Counted from the first letter of the stretch, positions 18,712-27,586 are shown. The stretch: 59,899 bases of DNA from Candidatus Poribacteria bacterium (GCA_003635315.1 PYJD01000004.1:1-59899); one strand, 5' to 3'. Program-made: numbers and translations. The notes: generated from the sequence alone by a model not told the origin.

Positions 18712-20604
18712 TTACATACCCATTTGATCTATCATAATGAATGTTTGAATTAGTTGTTGAAAATCACCAAGAGTGATTAATAGGTTACCACCAATTCCAC
18801 CATCTTCAACTTTTCCAGAAATACCGATACTATATGTTTCAGGAATCCCCATTAACATACCTGAGACCATTTCCATTTCAGCTGCACCTTGTGGTATAGC
18901 CTTTGCTACTAAATTCATGACACTTTTGATTATATTAAGTGGAGATAAACCGATGAATAAGTTATTTTCAGTGCCTAACTTCTCAATTAGGTTCTGATAA
19001 CTTTGGTTTTCTCCAACATTTTCAACTAATTGTGTCTTTATATCTAATGCATTTTTTATCTGTTCAGGAGAACCCCCAGCGAAATAGAGGAAACCATCTG
19101 AAATAGCATATGCCATTTGCCATTCCTGGGGTAGAAGGGGATGCATTTCTGGTGGAACGTCTACAAAAGCTGATCCGAAATTAGGGAATATTATACTATT
19201 AATCTCAACTCCATTATGAACTAAAGGCGTACCTTCATAAACCCCATCATAGATTGCCATCTGTGGAGAATCACCCATTGCAGTTTTCATAATATCCATA
19301 TTCTTTTCAAGATTTGTCATAAGGTGTTCTTTAAAGTATGTTCCAACTACAGCTTCATCTTCTATTCCAACAATAGAAATATAATCAGGGATGATGCTAT
19401 CCTTAATAATCATTGAAAAACTCCATTCATTTTTCAATGCTTCATTAACAGATTCAAGCTGTTTTGTGACTTCATTTAAATGTTCAGATAGAGTAGGATC
19501 ATTATCAGATGATTCTTCAATAAACATATTCATCCAAGATAAGGAGATTCTTGTTAGGAATTTTGCATCACCTTGAAAACTTCCATTAATAAAAGTATTA
19601 TTGGGTAGGTCATTCAACAAGGTTAAATCCTTTGGAATGAATTCATTAAATGTGTCTTGTATTTTTGAATCAGCCTTGAATTTTAGGAATGGAGATAATT
19701 GTACATCAGTACCATCAATTTGAAGTGTTGCCATAAATGACTTTGAAGATTTAACTATTTCCATGAATTGATCTATTGATAATTGAACTGCAAGGCTTGA
19801 ATTAGCCGATGATGGGTCGCTTTCAAGAGTATCGATAAAGGACTCAACTTCCATTTCAAATAATTCTATAAATGGTTCAATTATAGATTCAAGATTGAAA
19901 TATACAGATAACTGATCAAATCCATCTAAAACATTTGCTATGAAAGAAGTATAATCGGGATGATTGACAATTGTGGGTACAGTTCCTTTAGAAATATCAA
20001 TGACATTTTCACAGACATCGGCAAGTTGTGAAAATATAAGTATATTGTCAATGATAAGAAAACTCCCACTTTCATCTGCAGTTGTCCAATATGAGACCCC
20101 ATTATATGATTTCGGTTCACCACCATCAGCTTCTGCTTCTATTACTTCTATCATTGCATCAGGGTCGGTCAAATGGACAGCAGCTGAAATATAAAATGGG
20201 TCCAAACTGTTGAAAAAGACAGCAAAATCCTGTTCAATATCTAATCCAATTTCTTCCAACTCGGATAAACTGGCAAAACCGGCACCAAAGGATTCCGCGA
20301 GGATTTGTGCGAGTAATTCTGGAGAAACTCCAATTTGTGGAACCAACATTAATGCGGCATCATTTATTTTTTTATCTAATTCCTTCAGGCTGGGACAATA
20401 AATGACTCCTAATGAATTGTCAGGAATTAAGTTCAACACACTGTCTTTAGCAACAGTCTGAACAGCCTGATCAGCATTTCTTGGTTCAGAAATCTTTTCA
20501 TCTGATATCTGTGCTATGGAGGGGAGGTTTACACTCACTACAAATAGAAGTAGCGTTATAATGATTGCGATTGGATGTAGTGTGAAATGTAATTTCTTTT
20601 TCAT
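18712..20604 (-). CDS. Exported DUF3352-like protein
   Basis: A 630-residue protein with a classical signal peptide (KKKLHF then a hydrophobic run IAIIITLLLFVVSV, about 12-28). The mature part resembles the DUF3352 family, whose members open with a phrase such as LNLIPDNSLGVIYCPSLKEL, followed by repeated beta-alpha units and lines such as VPPEMHPLLPQEWQMAYAIS and FAGGSPEQIKNALD. The function of these proteins is unknown. AAGGAG lies seven bases before the ATG and a strong terminator follows the stop. It is probably periplasmic. The DUF3352 assignment is by resemblance only and should be tested with a profile. Confidence 0.6.
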   Translation of the reverse strand: MKKKLHFTLHPIAIIITLLLFVVSVNLPSIAQISDEKISEPRNADQAVQTVAKDSVLNLIPDNSLGVIYCPSLKELDKKINDAALMLVPQIGVSPELLAQILAESFGAGFASLSELEEIGLDIEQDFAVFFNSLDPFYISAAVHLTDPDAMIEVIEAEADGGEPKSYNGVSYWTTADESGSFLIIDNILIFSQLADVCENVIDISKGTVPTIVNHPDYTSFIANVLDGFDQLSVYFNLESIIEPFIELFEMEVESFIDTLESDPSSANSSLAVQLSIDQFMEIVKSSKSFMATLQIDGTDVQLSPFLKFKADSKIQDTFNEFIPKDLTLLNDLPNNTFINGSFQGDAKFLTRISLSWMNMFIEESSDNDPTLSEHLNEVTKQLESVNEALKNEWSFSMIIKDSIIPDYISIVGIEDEAVVGTYFKEHLMTNLEKNMDIMKTAMGDSPQMAIYDGVYEGTPLVHNGVEINSIIFPNFGSAFVDVPPEMHPLLPQEWQMAYAISDGFLYFAGGSPEQIKNALDIKTQLVENVGENQSYQNLIEKLGTENNLFIGLSPLNIIKSVMNLVAKAIPQGAAEMEMVSGMLMGIPETYSIGISGKVEDGGIGGNLLITLGDFQQLIQTFIMIDQMGM

Positions 20605-20655
20605 TTTATTTCTCCTTGGGAGATGATCGAAGACATTCCGTCTTATGGATTGTCA

Positions 20656-21741
20656 TCACTGATTTTTTGTTATTAATTGTTCTAATTCTTGAATTTCGGC
20701 TAAAGATGTCAATACACTAATTTCAACTTCGTAATGTCGTCGACCACCAGGTTCGATATGTTGTAATGTTCCTTGTTCTCTTTCTTCTGCTCTACCGGCA
20801 ACTTTACAGTTTGATGGTTCCAATCCCATAACATAGGATCCTTGACCACACAATTTCCATTGAATAAAATGGGGAAATTGGGTTTTATGGTATCTAACTG
20901 CAATACCGATCCCTTGTTCATTATTAAATCTACGATTTATTAGTGCTACACGAATATGGTTATCAACATCTGGTTCCATTTCGTGAAAGTAAACTTGTTC
21001 CTGTGCATCAACTGATGGTGGTTCACCGATATTATAGTTATTTAGGTTATTTTTTGCAGGTTCATCTCTGGGTGTTACTTGTGTTGAAGGAGATATTAGC
21101 TCACTTCCATCTGCAAGGATTGGGTATCCGACGTTTATATGGAAAAGATACATATGTGGACATTCCTTATATCCTAAGTTTTCAACGATATCTTCAATGT
21201 GAATCTTTTTTGAACCTAATTCTGTCCAAATTCGCCGCGTACGACACAAGTGTTCTCCTAAGGCAGAAGTTTCAGTAACTTTACCTTGAACCCATAAGAT
21301 ATATCTATCGCCTTCCCATCTACTATCAACCCATACATTTTTTGCTGGTATGTGAGATACTCTACCATGTAATCCAAGCTCTTCATCCTTGTCTGTATTT
21401 GGGGGACCTGCTTGTGTCATTCCGCATGTGGTTAATAAACCCCCATAGAAACCGCGTAACCACCCAGTTCCACTTGGTTCATAAAAGGATGCTTCTACAT
21501 CACTTGTACTGGACCGCCAACATAAAGGAATACCATTATAATCGGCAAAGGAGATATCCATACCACGATTTGGTAGAACAGTGAAATTTAAACCTGATCC
21601 AGTTCTGAAACCGATAGCATCAGTTCCTTTTTCATTTCCATTTGATAGTTGATAACACTTGGCATCGGCGACTTGTGAGATGTCACCTATGTGGTGAAGT
21701 AGTTGAATTCTATTATATGCTTCACCGAAAATATTAATCAA
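20656..21741 (-). CDS. DUF4432 aldose-1-epimerase-like protein
   Basis: A 361-residue galactose-mutarotase fold protein of the DUF4432 group. Family hallmarks are TGSGLNFTVLPNRGMDISFA (about 47-66), GGLLTTCGMTQAGPP, ELGLHGRVSHIPA with a conserved His, YLFHINVGYPILADGSEL, and the terminal MGLEPSNCKVAGR. Related proteins change or bind unusual sugars, so it may process sugars used by the nearby oxidoreductases; that is inference. The start is TTG at 21741, supported by AAGGAGAAGG a few bases upstream. The gene lies 51 bases from the DUF3352-like gene and may share its transcript. Confidence 0.85.
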   Translation of the reverse strand: MINIFGEAYNRIQLLHHIGDISQVADAKCYQLSNGNEKGTDAIGFRTGSGLNFTVLPNRGMDISFADYNGIPLCWRSSTSDVEASFYEPSGTGWLRGFYGGLLTTCGMTQAGPPNTDKDEELGLHGRVSHIPAKNVWVDSRWEGDRYILWVQGKVTETSALGEHLCRTRRIWTELGSKKIHIEDIVENLGYKECPHMYLFHINVGYPILADGSELISPSTQVTPRDEPAKNNLNNYNIGEPPSVDAQEQVYFHEMEPDVDNHIRVALINRRFNNEQGIGIAVRYHKTQFPHFIQWKLCGQGSYVMGLEPSNCKVAGRAEEREQGTLQHIEPGGRRHYEVEISVLTSLAEIQELEQLITKNQ

Positions 21742-21863
21742 TTAACCTTCTCCTTCATCTGTTGAATTCTGTATGTATTGTAAAGTCATTATAGCATAAA
21801 TATCTCAAGTATTACAAGCAGGATATATGAGGAGGGAACGTAAATAAATGTCCCTCGTAAGGT

Positions 21864-23030
21864 CTAATACTCAGTTCTAAGTCTGTCTGCAGCCTGATGG
21901 ATAGCCCTTAATTTGTCTACTGCTATTTCTATTGTGTTAACGGGTCGATCAGCAAAAGTACCAAAACCACAATCTGGATTGAGGTAAATTTGTTCAGGAT
22001 TCCTATGTTTCAATACGGATTTTACTTTATCAACTATAAATACAACAGTTTCAACATCCGTTGTTCTTGGATCAACCACCCCTAAACCAATTTCTTTGTC
22101 TGGTGGTAGTTCAGATAAGACATCAATACTACCTGCTCGTTCTGTAGCATATTCCAATACGAATTGTTTTATTTTCATTTGACTGAAATATGGAATTAGA
22201 AGGTCATAAGAACCGCGGAGCAGTACATCTTCTTGCTGACTCCAATTTCCTCTACACACATGCAAAGCAGTCTTGATCTTATCATCGAATCCTTCAACAA
22301 CACGATTAATTAGTTCTACAGCAAAGTTAAGTTCTTCTTCAGGACTACTTTTCTCAGAAAGCGCTGCACACATAAATGTATGGGTTTCATGTGGACCTGT
22401 AAAAGCAACTTCTGTCAAGACGGGTTCATCAAATTGTACATAGTCACATCCAGCGTTTTCTAACTCCTGTAGTTCCTGTCGTAATATATTGACAACATCA
22501 TTTCCTAACGATTCTTTATCTGGGTAGAAGTCATAGGATAACTTTTTAACCCACATAGACCGTGTGAGTAGATATGGTCCAGGTAGGGTGACTTTTATCG
22601 GTTTAGAGGTATGTTGTTTTAGGAATAAAAAGTCATTCAATACAAGGGGTGTTGTACGTTTTAATTTACCATCGACCACAGGATTCTTTAGAGCAAAAGC
22701 AGGTACATCAAGTGCATTTAGCAATTGTTCAAATGCAGCTTTATCCTCAACATAATCCAGCATTTCTGCCAGAGTCATCAACCGAATTCCATCAATACAA
22801 CCCGTAATAAAAGAATAGAAATTATCTCTTCGTTGTTCTCCATCACTGACGATATCTACACCATTATCTTCCTGTATTTTTAGACAATCTAATACAGCAT
22901 CATTAGCGATAGCATTAAAATCTTGGTCATTTATACGACCTTTTCCTTTATTTCTTAGCGCGCGTGACACAATCTTTGAACGTGGCATACTTCCAACTAC
23001 GGTAACTGGAAATTGGGGTAAGTTGTTCAT
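21864..23030 (-). CDS. MetE C-terminal-like methyltransferase
   Basis: A 388-residue zinc methyltransferase of the cobalamin-independent methionine synthase superfamily, catalytic barrel only. The zinc ligands are kept: HVCRGNW (His and Cys), LEYATERAG (Glu) and NPDCGFGT (Cys). The beginning VTVVGSMPRSK fits the family. Full MetE is about 750 residues with an N-terminal folate domain; this is the short form found in archaea and many bacteria, which may take methyl groups from other donors, or act on other thiols. AAAGG lies before the ATG. A perfect palindrome 65 bases upstream may be a regulator site. The substrate remains open. Confidence 0.82.
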   Translation of the reverse strand: MNNLPQFPVTVVGSMPRSKIVSRALRNKGKGRINDQDFNAIANDAVLDCLKIQEDNGVDIVSDGEQRRDNFYSFITGCIDGIRLMTLAEMLDYVEDKAAFEQLLNALDVPAFALKNPVVDGKLKRTTPLVLNDFLFLKQHTSKPIKVTLPGPYLLTRSMWVKKLSYDFYPDKESLGNDVVNILRQELQELENAGCDYVQFDEPVLTEVAFTGPHETHTFMCAALSEKSSPEEELNFAVELINRVVEGFDDKIKTALHVCRGNWSQQEDVLLRGSYDLLIPYFSQMKIKQFVLEYATERAGSIDVLSELPPDKEIGLGVVDPRTTDVETVVFIVDKVKSVLKHRNPEQIYLNPDCGFGTFADRPVNTIEIAVDKLRAIHQAADRLRTEY

Positions 23031-23094
23031 TAATGATATACCTTTCGTAAAATAAACTATAAAATATTACTTACATCAGTTTGATATGAAATAT

Positions 23095-23109
23095 CTTACA
23101 TGATGTAAG
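23095..23109. promoter_or_regulatory. 7-1-7 palindrome upstream of the MetE-like gene
   Basis: CTTACATGATGTAAG is a perfect inverted repeat about 65 bases before the minus-strand start at 23030. A single arm, CTTACAT, recurs at about 23070. The position suits an operator. Confidence 0.35.
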
Positions 23110-23354
23110 TGAGGGTGTTTTATAAATGTAGAATATCCCTATAAAACCGATATTTCAGTGTTCTTTGTTTTCATCTGTTCGATAATGTGTAACAATTATA
23201 GGTGTCAAATTCAGGATAACTCCCCTATCAGAATGGTGATTAAGAGTGTATATAATGGGAACTAATTACATAGAATTCGTATGACAATTTTAGATTTTTA
23301 TTGGTTTATTATGTATCACATATGTTATATGTTTATACCTATATAGCTAAAAAT

Positions 23355-23472
23355 GTTACACTTTTTCCTACATTTTGTAGGATTATGAAAACGGGTGTCC
23401 GCCCTGTCACAGTCTATGTTCGTCCTTGTTTTTTTAGAATAGTAAGAATTCTTAAATTGTGTGATTTTGTGT
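23355..23472 (+). ncRNA. Structured non-coding repeat, copy 1
   Basis: Order: GTTACACTTTTT, palindrome CCTACATTTTGTAGG (23367-23381), CCCTGTCACAGTCT, AGTAAGAATT, then TGTGTGATTTTGTGT near 23457-23472. The same order recurs in copy 2. The palindrome differs in sequence between copies but still pairs. The opening ACAC can pair with the closing GTGT to enclose the element. Strand and transcription are unproven. Confidence 0.4.
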
Positions 23473-23703
23473 CGTTCTTCTTTTTTTTGGAGCGTATCCG
23501 ATACAGACATTTGTAATACATTTTCTAAATAATAATATCTCATTATTGTAACATAAACTGTTAGGGTGTACCTTATTAGATGACATCCCCATAAACCGTC
23601 TATGCAGCTTTTTTTCTCAGAAATGGTATAGGTGATATTGTTTATGTTTTTAAGATTATTTTGAATGCATTGGATAGTCATTAGAAAGCTCTTGTATTTA
23701 TGT

Positions 23704-23729
23704 AAAAAGTTACGAAATCGTAACTTTTT
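23704..23729. terminator. Symmetric hairpin, possible bidirectional terminator
   Basis: AAAAAGTTACGA (23704-23715) and its exact complement (23718-23729) flank a two-base loop, with an extra T after it. It could end transcription on either strand, for example of the non-coding element upstream. No flanking gene requires it. Confidence 0.4.
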
Positions 23730-23842
23730 TCTGTCACGCCTAATTTAGTATTGCGGCTGTGATGTTAGTATTGGTCAGTGTTTACAAACAATTTACGAAT
23801 TTGTGTAAAATATTAAAAAAAGTTCTCTTGATTGACTCCTTA

Positions 23843-23951
23843 TACCAGTTCTAAATGACAAGTTTCTTTATTTTTGAATGAACTGTCAGTTTGTGCTTTC
23901 TCCGTTTTATTCCTAACACCTGTAATGAGGCAATAATTAATAGAAATGGTA
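23843..23951 (-). mobile_element. MITE copy E (109 bp, inverted orientation)
   Basis: TA-flanked, with ends TACCAGTTCT and AGAAATGGTA. Its reverse complement matches copy D: the ATTTCTATTAAT end, CTCATTAC, TGTTAGGAAT and GCACAAACTGACAGTT are in the same order. One end carries a single change (CAGTTCT for CATTTCT). Confidence 0.8.
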
Positions 23952-24106
23952 TTAGATCTCATAGTAAAAGATTTAACTTTTAATCCTAATATATGACAAC
24001 TTAATAAAGGTGCAAAAACGGACTATTAATCCTAAATTCCCAGATGATAAATCGTGAAAATGTTATATTTCTCCATGTGACGAGAAGTGATGAAAAAAGG
24101 GAAAAA

Positions 24107-24235
24107 GTTACACTTTTTGACACATTCTGTGTCATTGAAATTGGCGTAAATTACCCCTCTAACCCCTGTCATAGACTGACTTTACTCCACTTTGAATTGA
24201 CTTTATAAGAATTTCCAAAAAGTGTGATTTTGTGT
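24107..24235 (+). ncRNA. Structured non-coding repeat, copy 2
   Basis: Order: GTTACACTTTTT, palindrome GACACATTCTGTGTC (24119-24133), CCCTGTCATAGACT, TATAAGAATT, then AAAAAGTGTGATTTTGTGT (to 24235). The start ACACTTTTT and the end AAAAAGTGT are exact complements, closing the element. Compared with copy 1, three outer base pairs of the internal palindrome have changed on both sides. Confidence 0.4.
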
Positions 24236-24751
24236 TTTTTTTATCCTTGCAGAATTTGACAACTCCAACCTGCATATTACCAGCAAAGATTGGGTGTTTT
24301 TTAATATTAAGACTGTTTTGTATTTAGGATCGTTATTGTAAATAGTCATTATATATTTCTCTAATTTTATGCTTAAAAAATTCTCTTTATAGATACCTTA
24401 GTTCTTAATTGCCGATTTGGTTTGTGTTGTATTATTGTCATTTGTATAACGGAGTAATTCATTCTTTAATCTATTGTTTTATCTGATATTATATATTAGC
24501 ATGAGTAGTTTATTTATTCTCTATATGTTATTGTAACGTATGTTTACTATTCTGTCAACTCTATTTCATATATGTGATGTATGATTATTTATATTTCTTC
24601 AAATTATTTTTTCAATCATATCTTGACTTGCTGTGTTGTAGTGTAAACTTCAACAATTTGTTCATATTTCTGAGGTGAGTTGGAAGTTCTGTTAGAGAAT
24701 AATGGTTGTCTATATGCATTTTTCATTAGAGGGTAGGTTTTTAAGACACTC

Positions 24752-24952
24752 CTACTCTTCAATTATCTTTTCAAGAATTATGATAATTGCGGTAGTTTCG
24801 CCAAATGCTGCAGCTGGTTGAACGATGTTACATAATCGCCATCCTTCTTTTCCTTCTTCATTGAGAGTGCTTTCCAGTTCTGGAATGCTTCTTGATTTAA
24901 ACCCCCATCCCTTCTGACTAAGTCTTATTGTCTTATATTCATACTTTTGCAT
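24752..24952 (-). CDS. DUF4177 small protein
   Basis: A 66-residue protein with the DUF4177 pattern: a YEYKTIRL opening strand, LESTLNEEGKEGWRLCNIV in the middle and a closing hydrophobic strand AIIIILEK. The length is typical. The function is unknown; the fold is small and beta-rich. It starts 18 bases after the acetyltransferase stop and is probably co-transcribed. Confidence 0.75.
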   Translation of the reverse strand: MQKYEYKTIRLSQKGWGFKSRSIPELESTLNEEGKEGWRLCNIVQPAAAFGETTAIIIILEKIIEE

Positions 24953-24970
24953 TTTATATTCCGTTTTGGA

Positions 24971-25459
24971 TTATGTTGTGTAGGGTCGTTTGTCAATATA
25001 ATAGACCAGATGTCCTTCATTTTTGCTAAAACCAATTGCGTTATAGAATGATTCTTCACAGTTTTCTACTATGTAACCAGTGATGAATGTTGCTCCCATT
25101 TTTTCTAATTCACTAATGAGGACTTTTCCTAATTTATATCCAACCTGTTCTTCATCAGCTTCAATCAGTGATCCGTTGTTGTATTTTTGTATTCCACCTT
25201 GATACTGTATATCTATAGAAAATTCCATAATATGTGCAGAGAGTCCATCAAAAGTTGCACGTGCAAGACCGATAAGTTTTGTTTCCATATAAGCGGCAAT
25301 TATGAGATGTGGATGATCCAATATTCGCGATGCAACCTCTTTTCCAAATCCAACTTCACATATATTGTTTTTTTCGTAGAAAGTGAATAGTTCATCAGGG
25401 GAGATGTTTGGGTTGACAATGATGTTCATTGTGTCTTTATTTGTTGTAGGTTTATCCAT
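24971..25459 (-). CDS. GNAT-family acetyltransferase
   Basis: A 162-residue acyltransferase that would move an acetyl group from acetyl-CoA to an amine. Visible are a beta strand HLIIAAYMETKLIGLARATFDGL (key LIGLARA), the central AHIMEFSIDIQYQ, and a C-terminal half LGKVLISELEKMGATFITGYIVEN with the family's YNAIGFSKNEGH ending. The usual acetyl-CoA loop Q/RxxGxG/A is represented by VGYKLGK. Two starts are possible: 25459, inside a short direct repeat ATGGATAAACCTAA, or Met at 25429. Neither has a clear ribosome site. The substrate is unknown. Confidence 0.75.
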   Translation of the reverse strand: MDKPTTNKDTMNIIVNPNISPDELFTFYEKNNICEVGFGKEVASRILDHPHLIIAAYMETKLIGLARATFDGLSAHIMEFSIDIQYQGGIQKYNNGSLIEADEEQVGYKLGKVLISELEKMGATFITGYIVENCEESFYNAIGFSKNEGHLVYYIDKRPYTT

Positions 25460-25537
25460 ATTTAGGTTTATCCATATTGTTGTTAATTATCCGATTAATT
25501 ATATGTGAAATAATATTAAACTGTATCAACTGAATAG

Positions 25538-25981
25538 CTAAAGTGTCTTATAATAGTCGCGTATTTTATACGATATTAATTGTCTTCTTTCTTTCAAAAA
25601 CTCTTCATAATTATCTGCAGTATTGTATTCCATTCCATCAGGAATACATTAGGATTTCAAATTTTCATGTAATTGATCTGAATCAGTAATACCACCTAAA
25701 CGCAATTTCCCATTTTGGCATTGTTGAATTACTTCAGAAAAGTAAATGTTTGGAGGTTTTACACTAATTGCAATGTTAATTTCACTCTGCATGACGACAT
25801 AGTTAGCAATCTGATTTTAGCTGCTTTTCGTAAGACCATGATTTTGAAGATACTTCTTTGGAAACACATGGTGGATATTAGACTGACCTTCAAGGAGAAC
25901 TTGCACTGTTAAATCCTTTGAAAGAAATCCTTTGTCATTTGCCTTAATAAGACTATCAAGTGTTTACCATTTATATAATGG
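25538..25981 (-). pseudogene. Remnant of a DUF262/DUF1524 HNH protein (GmrSD-like)
   Basis: One reading frame on the minus strand shows the C-terminal end of a DUF262 family protein, interrupted by stops. In order it reads LDSLIKANDKGFLSKDLTVQ, then NIHHVFPKKYLQNHGLTKSS (an HNH-type HHxFPK motif), a stop, NQIANYVVMQSEINIAIS, a second stop after LHENLKS, and finally DNYEEFLKERRQLISYKIRDYY. Another stop precedes LDSLI. The last part is the normal family ending. DUF262/DUF1524 proteins include restriction enzymes against modified phage DNA. The remnant has decayed by point mutation, so it was once a full gene here. Confidence 0.75.
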
Positions 25982-26185
25982 TATAGGAATTGATACGAAT
26001 ATTAGAACATAGATTTCCGACCACATGTTTATATAACGGGTTACGACACGATGATAGTATTGAATCGTTAAATGAAATGATCTATGATGTTTCTGAGTTT
26101 ATACAATATCAGAAAATTGTAATATCAGAATATTTGCCAACAATAGAATCACATGTTTCATGTGTCTCTACACAGTCTTTTGAAA

Positions 26186-26434
26186 CTACCAATTACCCCA
26201 ATTGATACGGTATTTTCGTAAGTGGATTTTTGTATGACAGTTATGTTTTACACGTCTATGTCTTTCCAAAACATTTAAGGTTTTAATTAATTGTTGATGC
26301 GTTAATCCTGTATTATCAATTAAATAGTCGTATTTCCGTTGTTTACCATCATATAAACACTCTAACACAAGGTGTTCATTATTATCTTGTTGGTATTGTT
26401 CTTTATTGAAATGTTCTCCTAAAATTCGTTTCAT
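26186..26434 (-). CDS. Small putative winged-helix protein
   Basis: An 82-residue basic protein. LVLECLYDGKQRKYDYLIDN followed by GLTHQQLIKTLNVLERHRRV reads like a winged-helix DNA-binding unit, with helices two and three around LTHQQLIKTLNVLE. I know no named family for it. The ATG overlaps the stop of the 34-residue upstream frame in the form ATGA, so the two are translationally coupled. It lies next to the dead DUF262 gene. Possibly a regulator of a lost defence gene, but this is only inference. Confidence 0.5.
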   Translation of the reverse strand: MKRILGEHFNKEQYQQDNNEHLVLECLYDGKQRKYDYLIDNTGLTHQQLIKTLNVLERHRRVKHNCHTKIHLRKYRINWGNW

Positions 26435-26535
26435 ACTTCGTTTTGAAGGGCGTTTGGGGGCAACTTCCTTTCTAATTTATCAAGTAATATGATTTCATTT
26501 CTAAGTCCAAAAAGTCCTAATATAAAATATAGCAT
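26431..26535 (-). CDS. 34-residue small protein coupled to the winged-helix gene
   Basis: An open frame of 34 codons starts with ATG at 26535, seven bases after AAAGGAG, one of the best ribosome sites in the window. It begins with the hydrophobic MLYFILGLFGL, continues with RNEIILLDKLERKLPP and stops at a TGA that overlaps the next ATG. The hydrophobic N-terminus followed by a charged helix suggests a small membrane-associated peptide or a leader controlling the downstream gene. No homologue is known to me. Confidence 0.5.
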   Translation of the reverse strand: MLYFILGLFGLRNEIILLDKLERKLPPNALQNEV

Positions 26536-26688
26536 AATATCTCCTTTGAGTTTTAGTTTATAGTTTATAGTTTAATGTAAGTTTTGCCTCTCCCCGCAAG
26601 ATGTTTCATCTAAAGTAGTAGTCTGTCCACTCTAATATTACCGATATAGGTGTTTTAATCGGATGCGGGTATCCTCTTTTGTAAATTG

Positions 26689-26775
26689 TCAATCTACTTG
26701 CTTCGCTTCACTATTACACATATTCAGTTCTTTACGTTCCGAATCTGTCAATGCGACTCTATATTTCTTGCTCAA
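26689..26775 (-). pseudogene. N-terminal stub of an IS630-type transposase
   Basis: From TTG at 26775 the frame reads MSKKYRVALTDSERKEL, the typical opening of another IS630 transposase subgroup, then diverges and stops after 28 codons. GGAG lies ten bases before the TTG. The rest of the transposase is absent. The flanks (26536-26688 and 26776-26863) show nothing else. Confidence 0.5.
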
Positions 26776-26863
26776 AATACTGTATCTCCAAAAACTACTA
26801 AGGAACAGTATAAAAGAAATGATATTGTCTGGTCAAGTATTCGAAAAAAAGAAAACTATAATA

Positions 26864-27439
26864 TTAAAATGGACTATCCAATAGCCACAATTTGGCTGGA
26901 GTCGCCAGCAAATCCACCCACAATATGAACAGTTTGGGCAAAACAATTGGAGTTGGTTGCGATGATAGAGTGCGGAGTTCTTCAGGTATTAAGGGCAAAA
27001 TTGGGTTGTCAACCGGGTGTGGAATGATAACATTTAGGGGAGTGATGCTGCTTAAAGTAGGGAGAATTGATTTTGTAGAAAACCCAGTGATTGGGTTAGG
27101 TAGATGATTGAATATTTCTTTAGAAATGTTCGTCAAATCTGCAAATGTTGAATTCTTAATATTCTCAGGAGTTTTATAAATGCCATCATCTTTATTTAAT
27201 ATGTCTGCAAGTTGTTTTCCTAAAGATTTCCCCGTTAGTTCATCGGTAAAGAGATTTGTAAAGGTTATAGATAGTTTGCATGAATTTTCCAATTGTCTTT
27301 GCTGAATTGACAAGTTTGTATTAGGTGAGTTTTCCAATTGTTTTTGCAGCTTCTGGTGTCGACTTTCTATAATTGTTAACTGATCCGTATTACATTTTTC
27401 ATACATAACTTTCCACATTTTCACGGTTGCACTACACAA
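26864..27439 (-). CDS. Hypothetical protein, uncertain
   Basis: An open frame of 191 codons that I do not recognise. The first half is helical and glutamine-rich (RHQKLQKQLENS and IQQRQLENSCK, an internal near-repeat). The second half is rich in proline, serine and threonine. The first start is TTG with no ribosome site; the Met at codon 8 (MWKVMYEK) is as likely. The right edge of the gene is 36 bases from MITE C. It may be an orphan gene, or a chance open frame in decayed sequence. Confidence 0.3.
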   Translation of the reverse strand: MCSATVKMWKVMYEKCNTDQLTIIESRHQKLQKQLENSPNTNLSIQQRQLENSCKLSITFTNLFTDELTGKSLGKQLADILNKDDGIYKTPENIKNSTFADLTNISKEIFNHLPNPITGFSTKSILPTLSSITPLNVIIPHPVDNPILPLIPEELRTLSSQPTPIVLPKLFILWVDLLATPAKLWLLDSPF

Positions 27440-27475
27440 GGAACACTTAATAAACCAACACCAGAACTAAAGTTA

Positions 27476-27586
27476 TACCATTTCAATTAATTTTTGTCCT
27501 ATTACAAATTGTTAGAAATGAAGCGGAATATTGCACAAACTGGAAAGTTTATGCTACAAGAGTCACATTATATATCAGAAATGGTA
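27476..27586 (+). mobile_element. MITE copy C (111 bp)
   Basis: Ends TACCATTTCAATTAATTTTT and AGAAATGGTA, flanked by TA. Very close to copy A, including CAAATTGTTAGAAATGAAG and TTGCACAAACTGGAAAGTTT. Near identity of A and C suggests recent movement. Confidence 0.88.

Larger units (their letters stand above)
23031..24751. other. Gene-poor stretch of 1.7 kb
   Basis: No convincing protein gene was found; short open frames are phenylalanine- and tyrosine-rich and lack ribosome sites. It holds the two copies of a structured repeat (23355-23472 and 24107-24235), a symmetric hairpin (23704-23729), MITE E (23843-23951), a lone MITE right end (AGAAATGGTA, about 23619-23628) and a partial end of the TAGGTGTCAA family near 23200. 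Confidence 0.6.

Noticed and set aside
23301..23516. Small protein gene over repeat copy 1
   Set aside because: Copy 2 does not keep the frame (it has a stop), while base pairing is kept, so non-coding structure explains it better.
23325..23681. 118-codon minus-strand frame
   Set aside because: Crosses the non-coding repeat and a MITE end; unusual composition and no ribosome site.
25990..26205. 71-codon plus-strand frame starting with TTG
   Set aside because: No ribosome site, no recognisable family, and it overlaps the end of the winged-helix-like gene; kept only as a remote possibility of a remnant.
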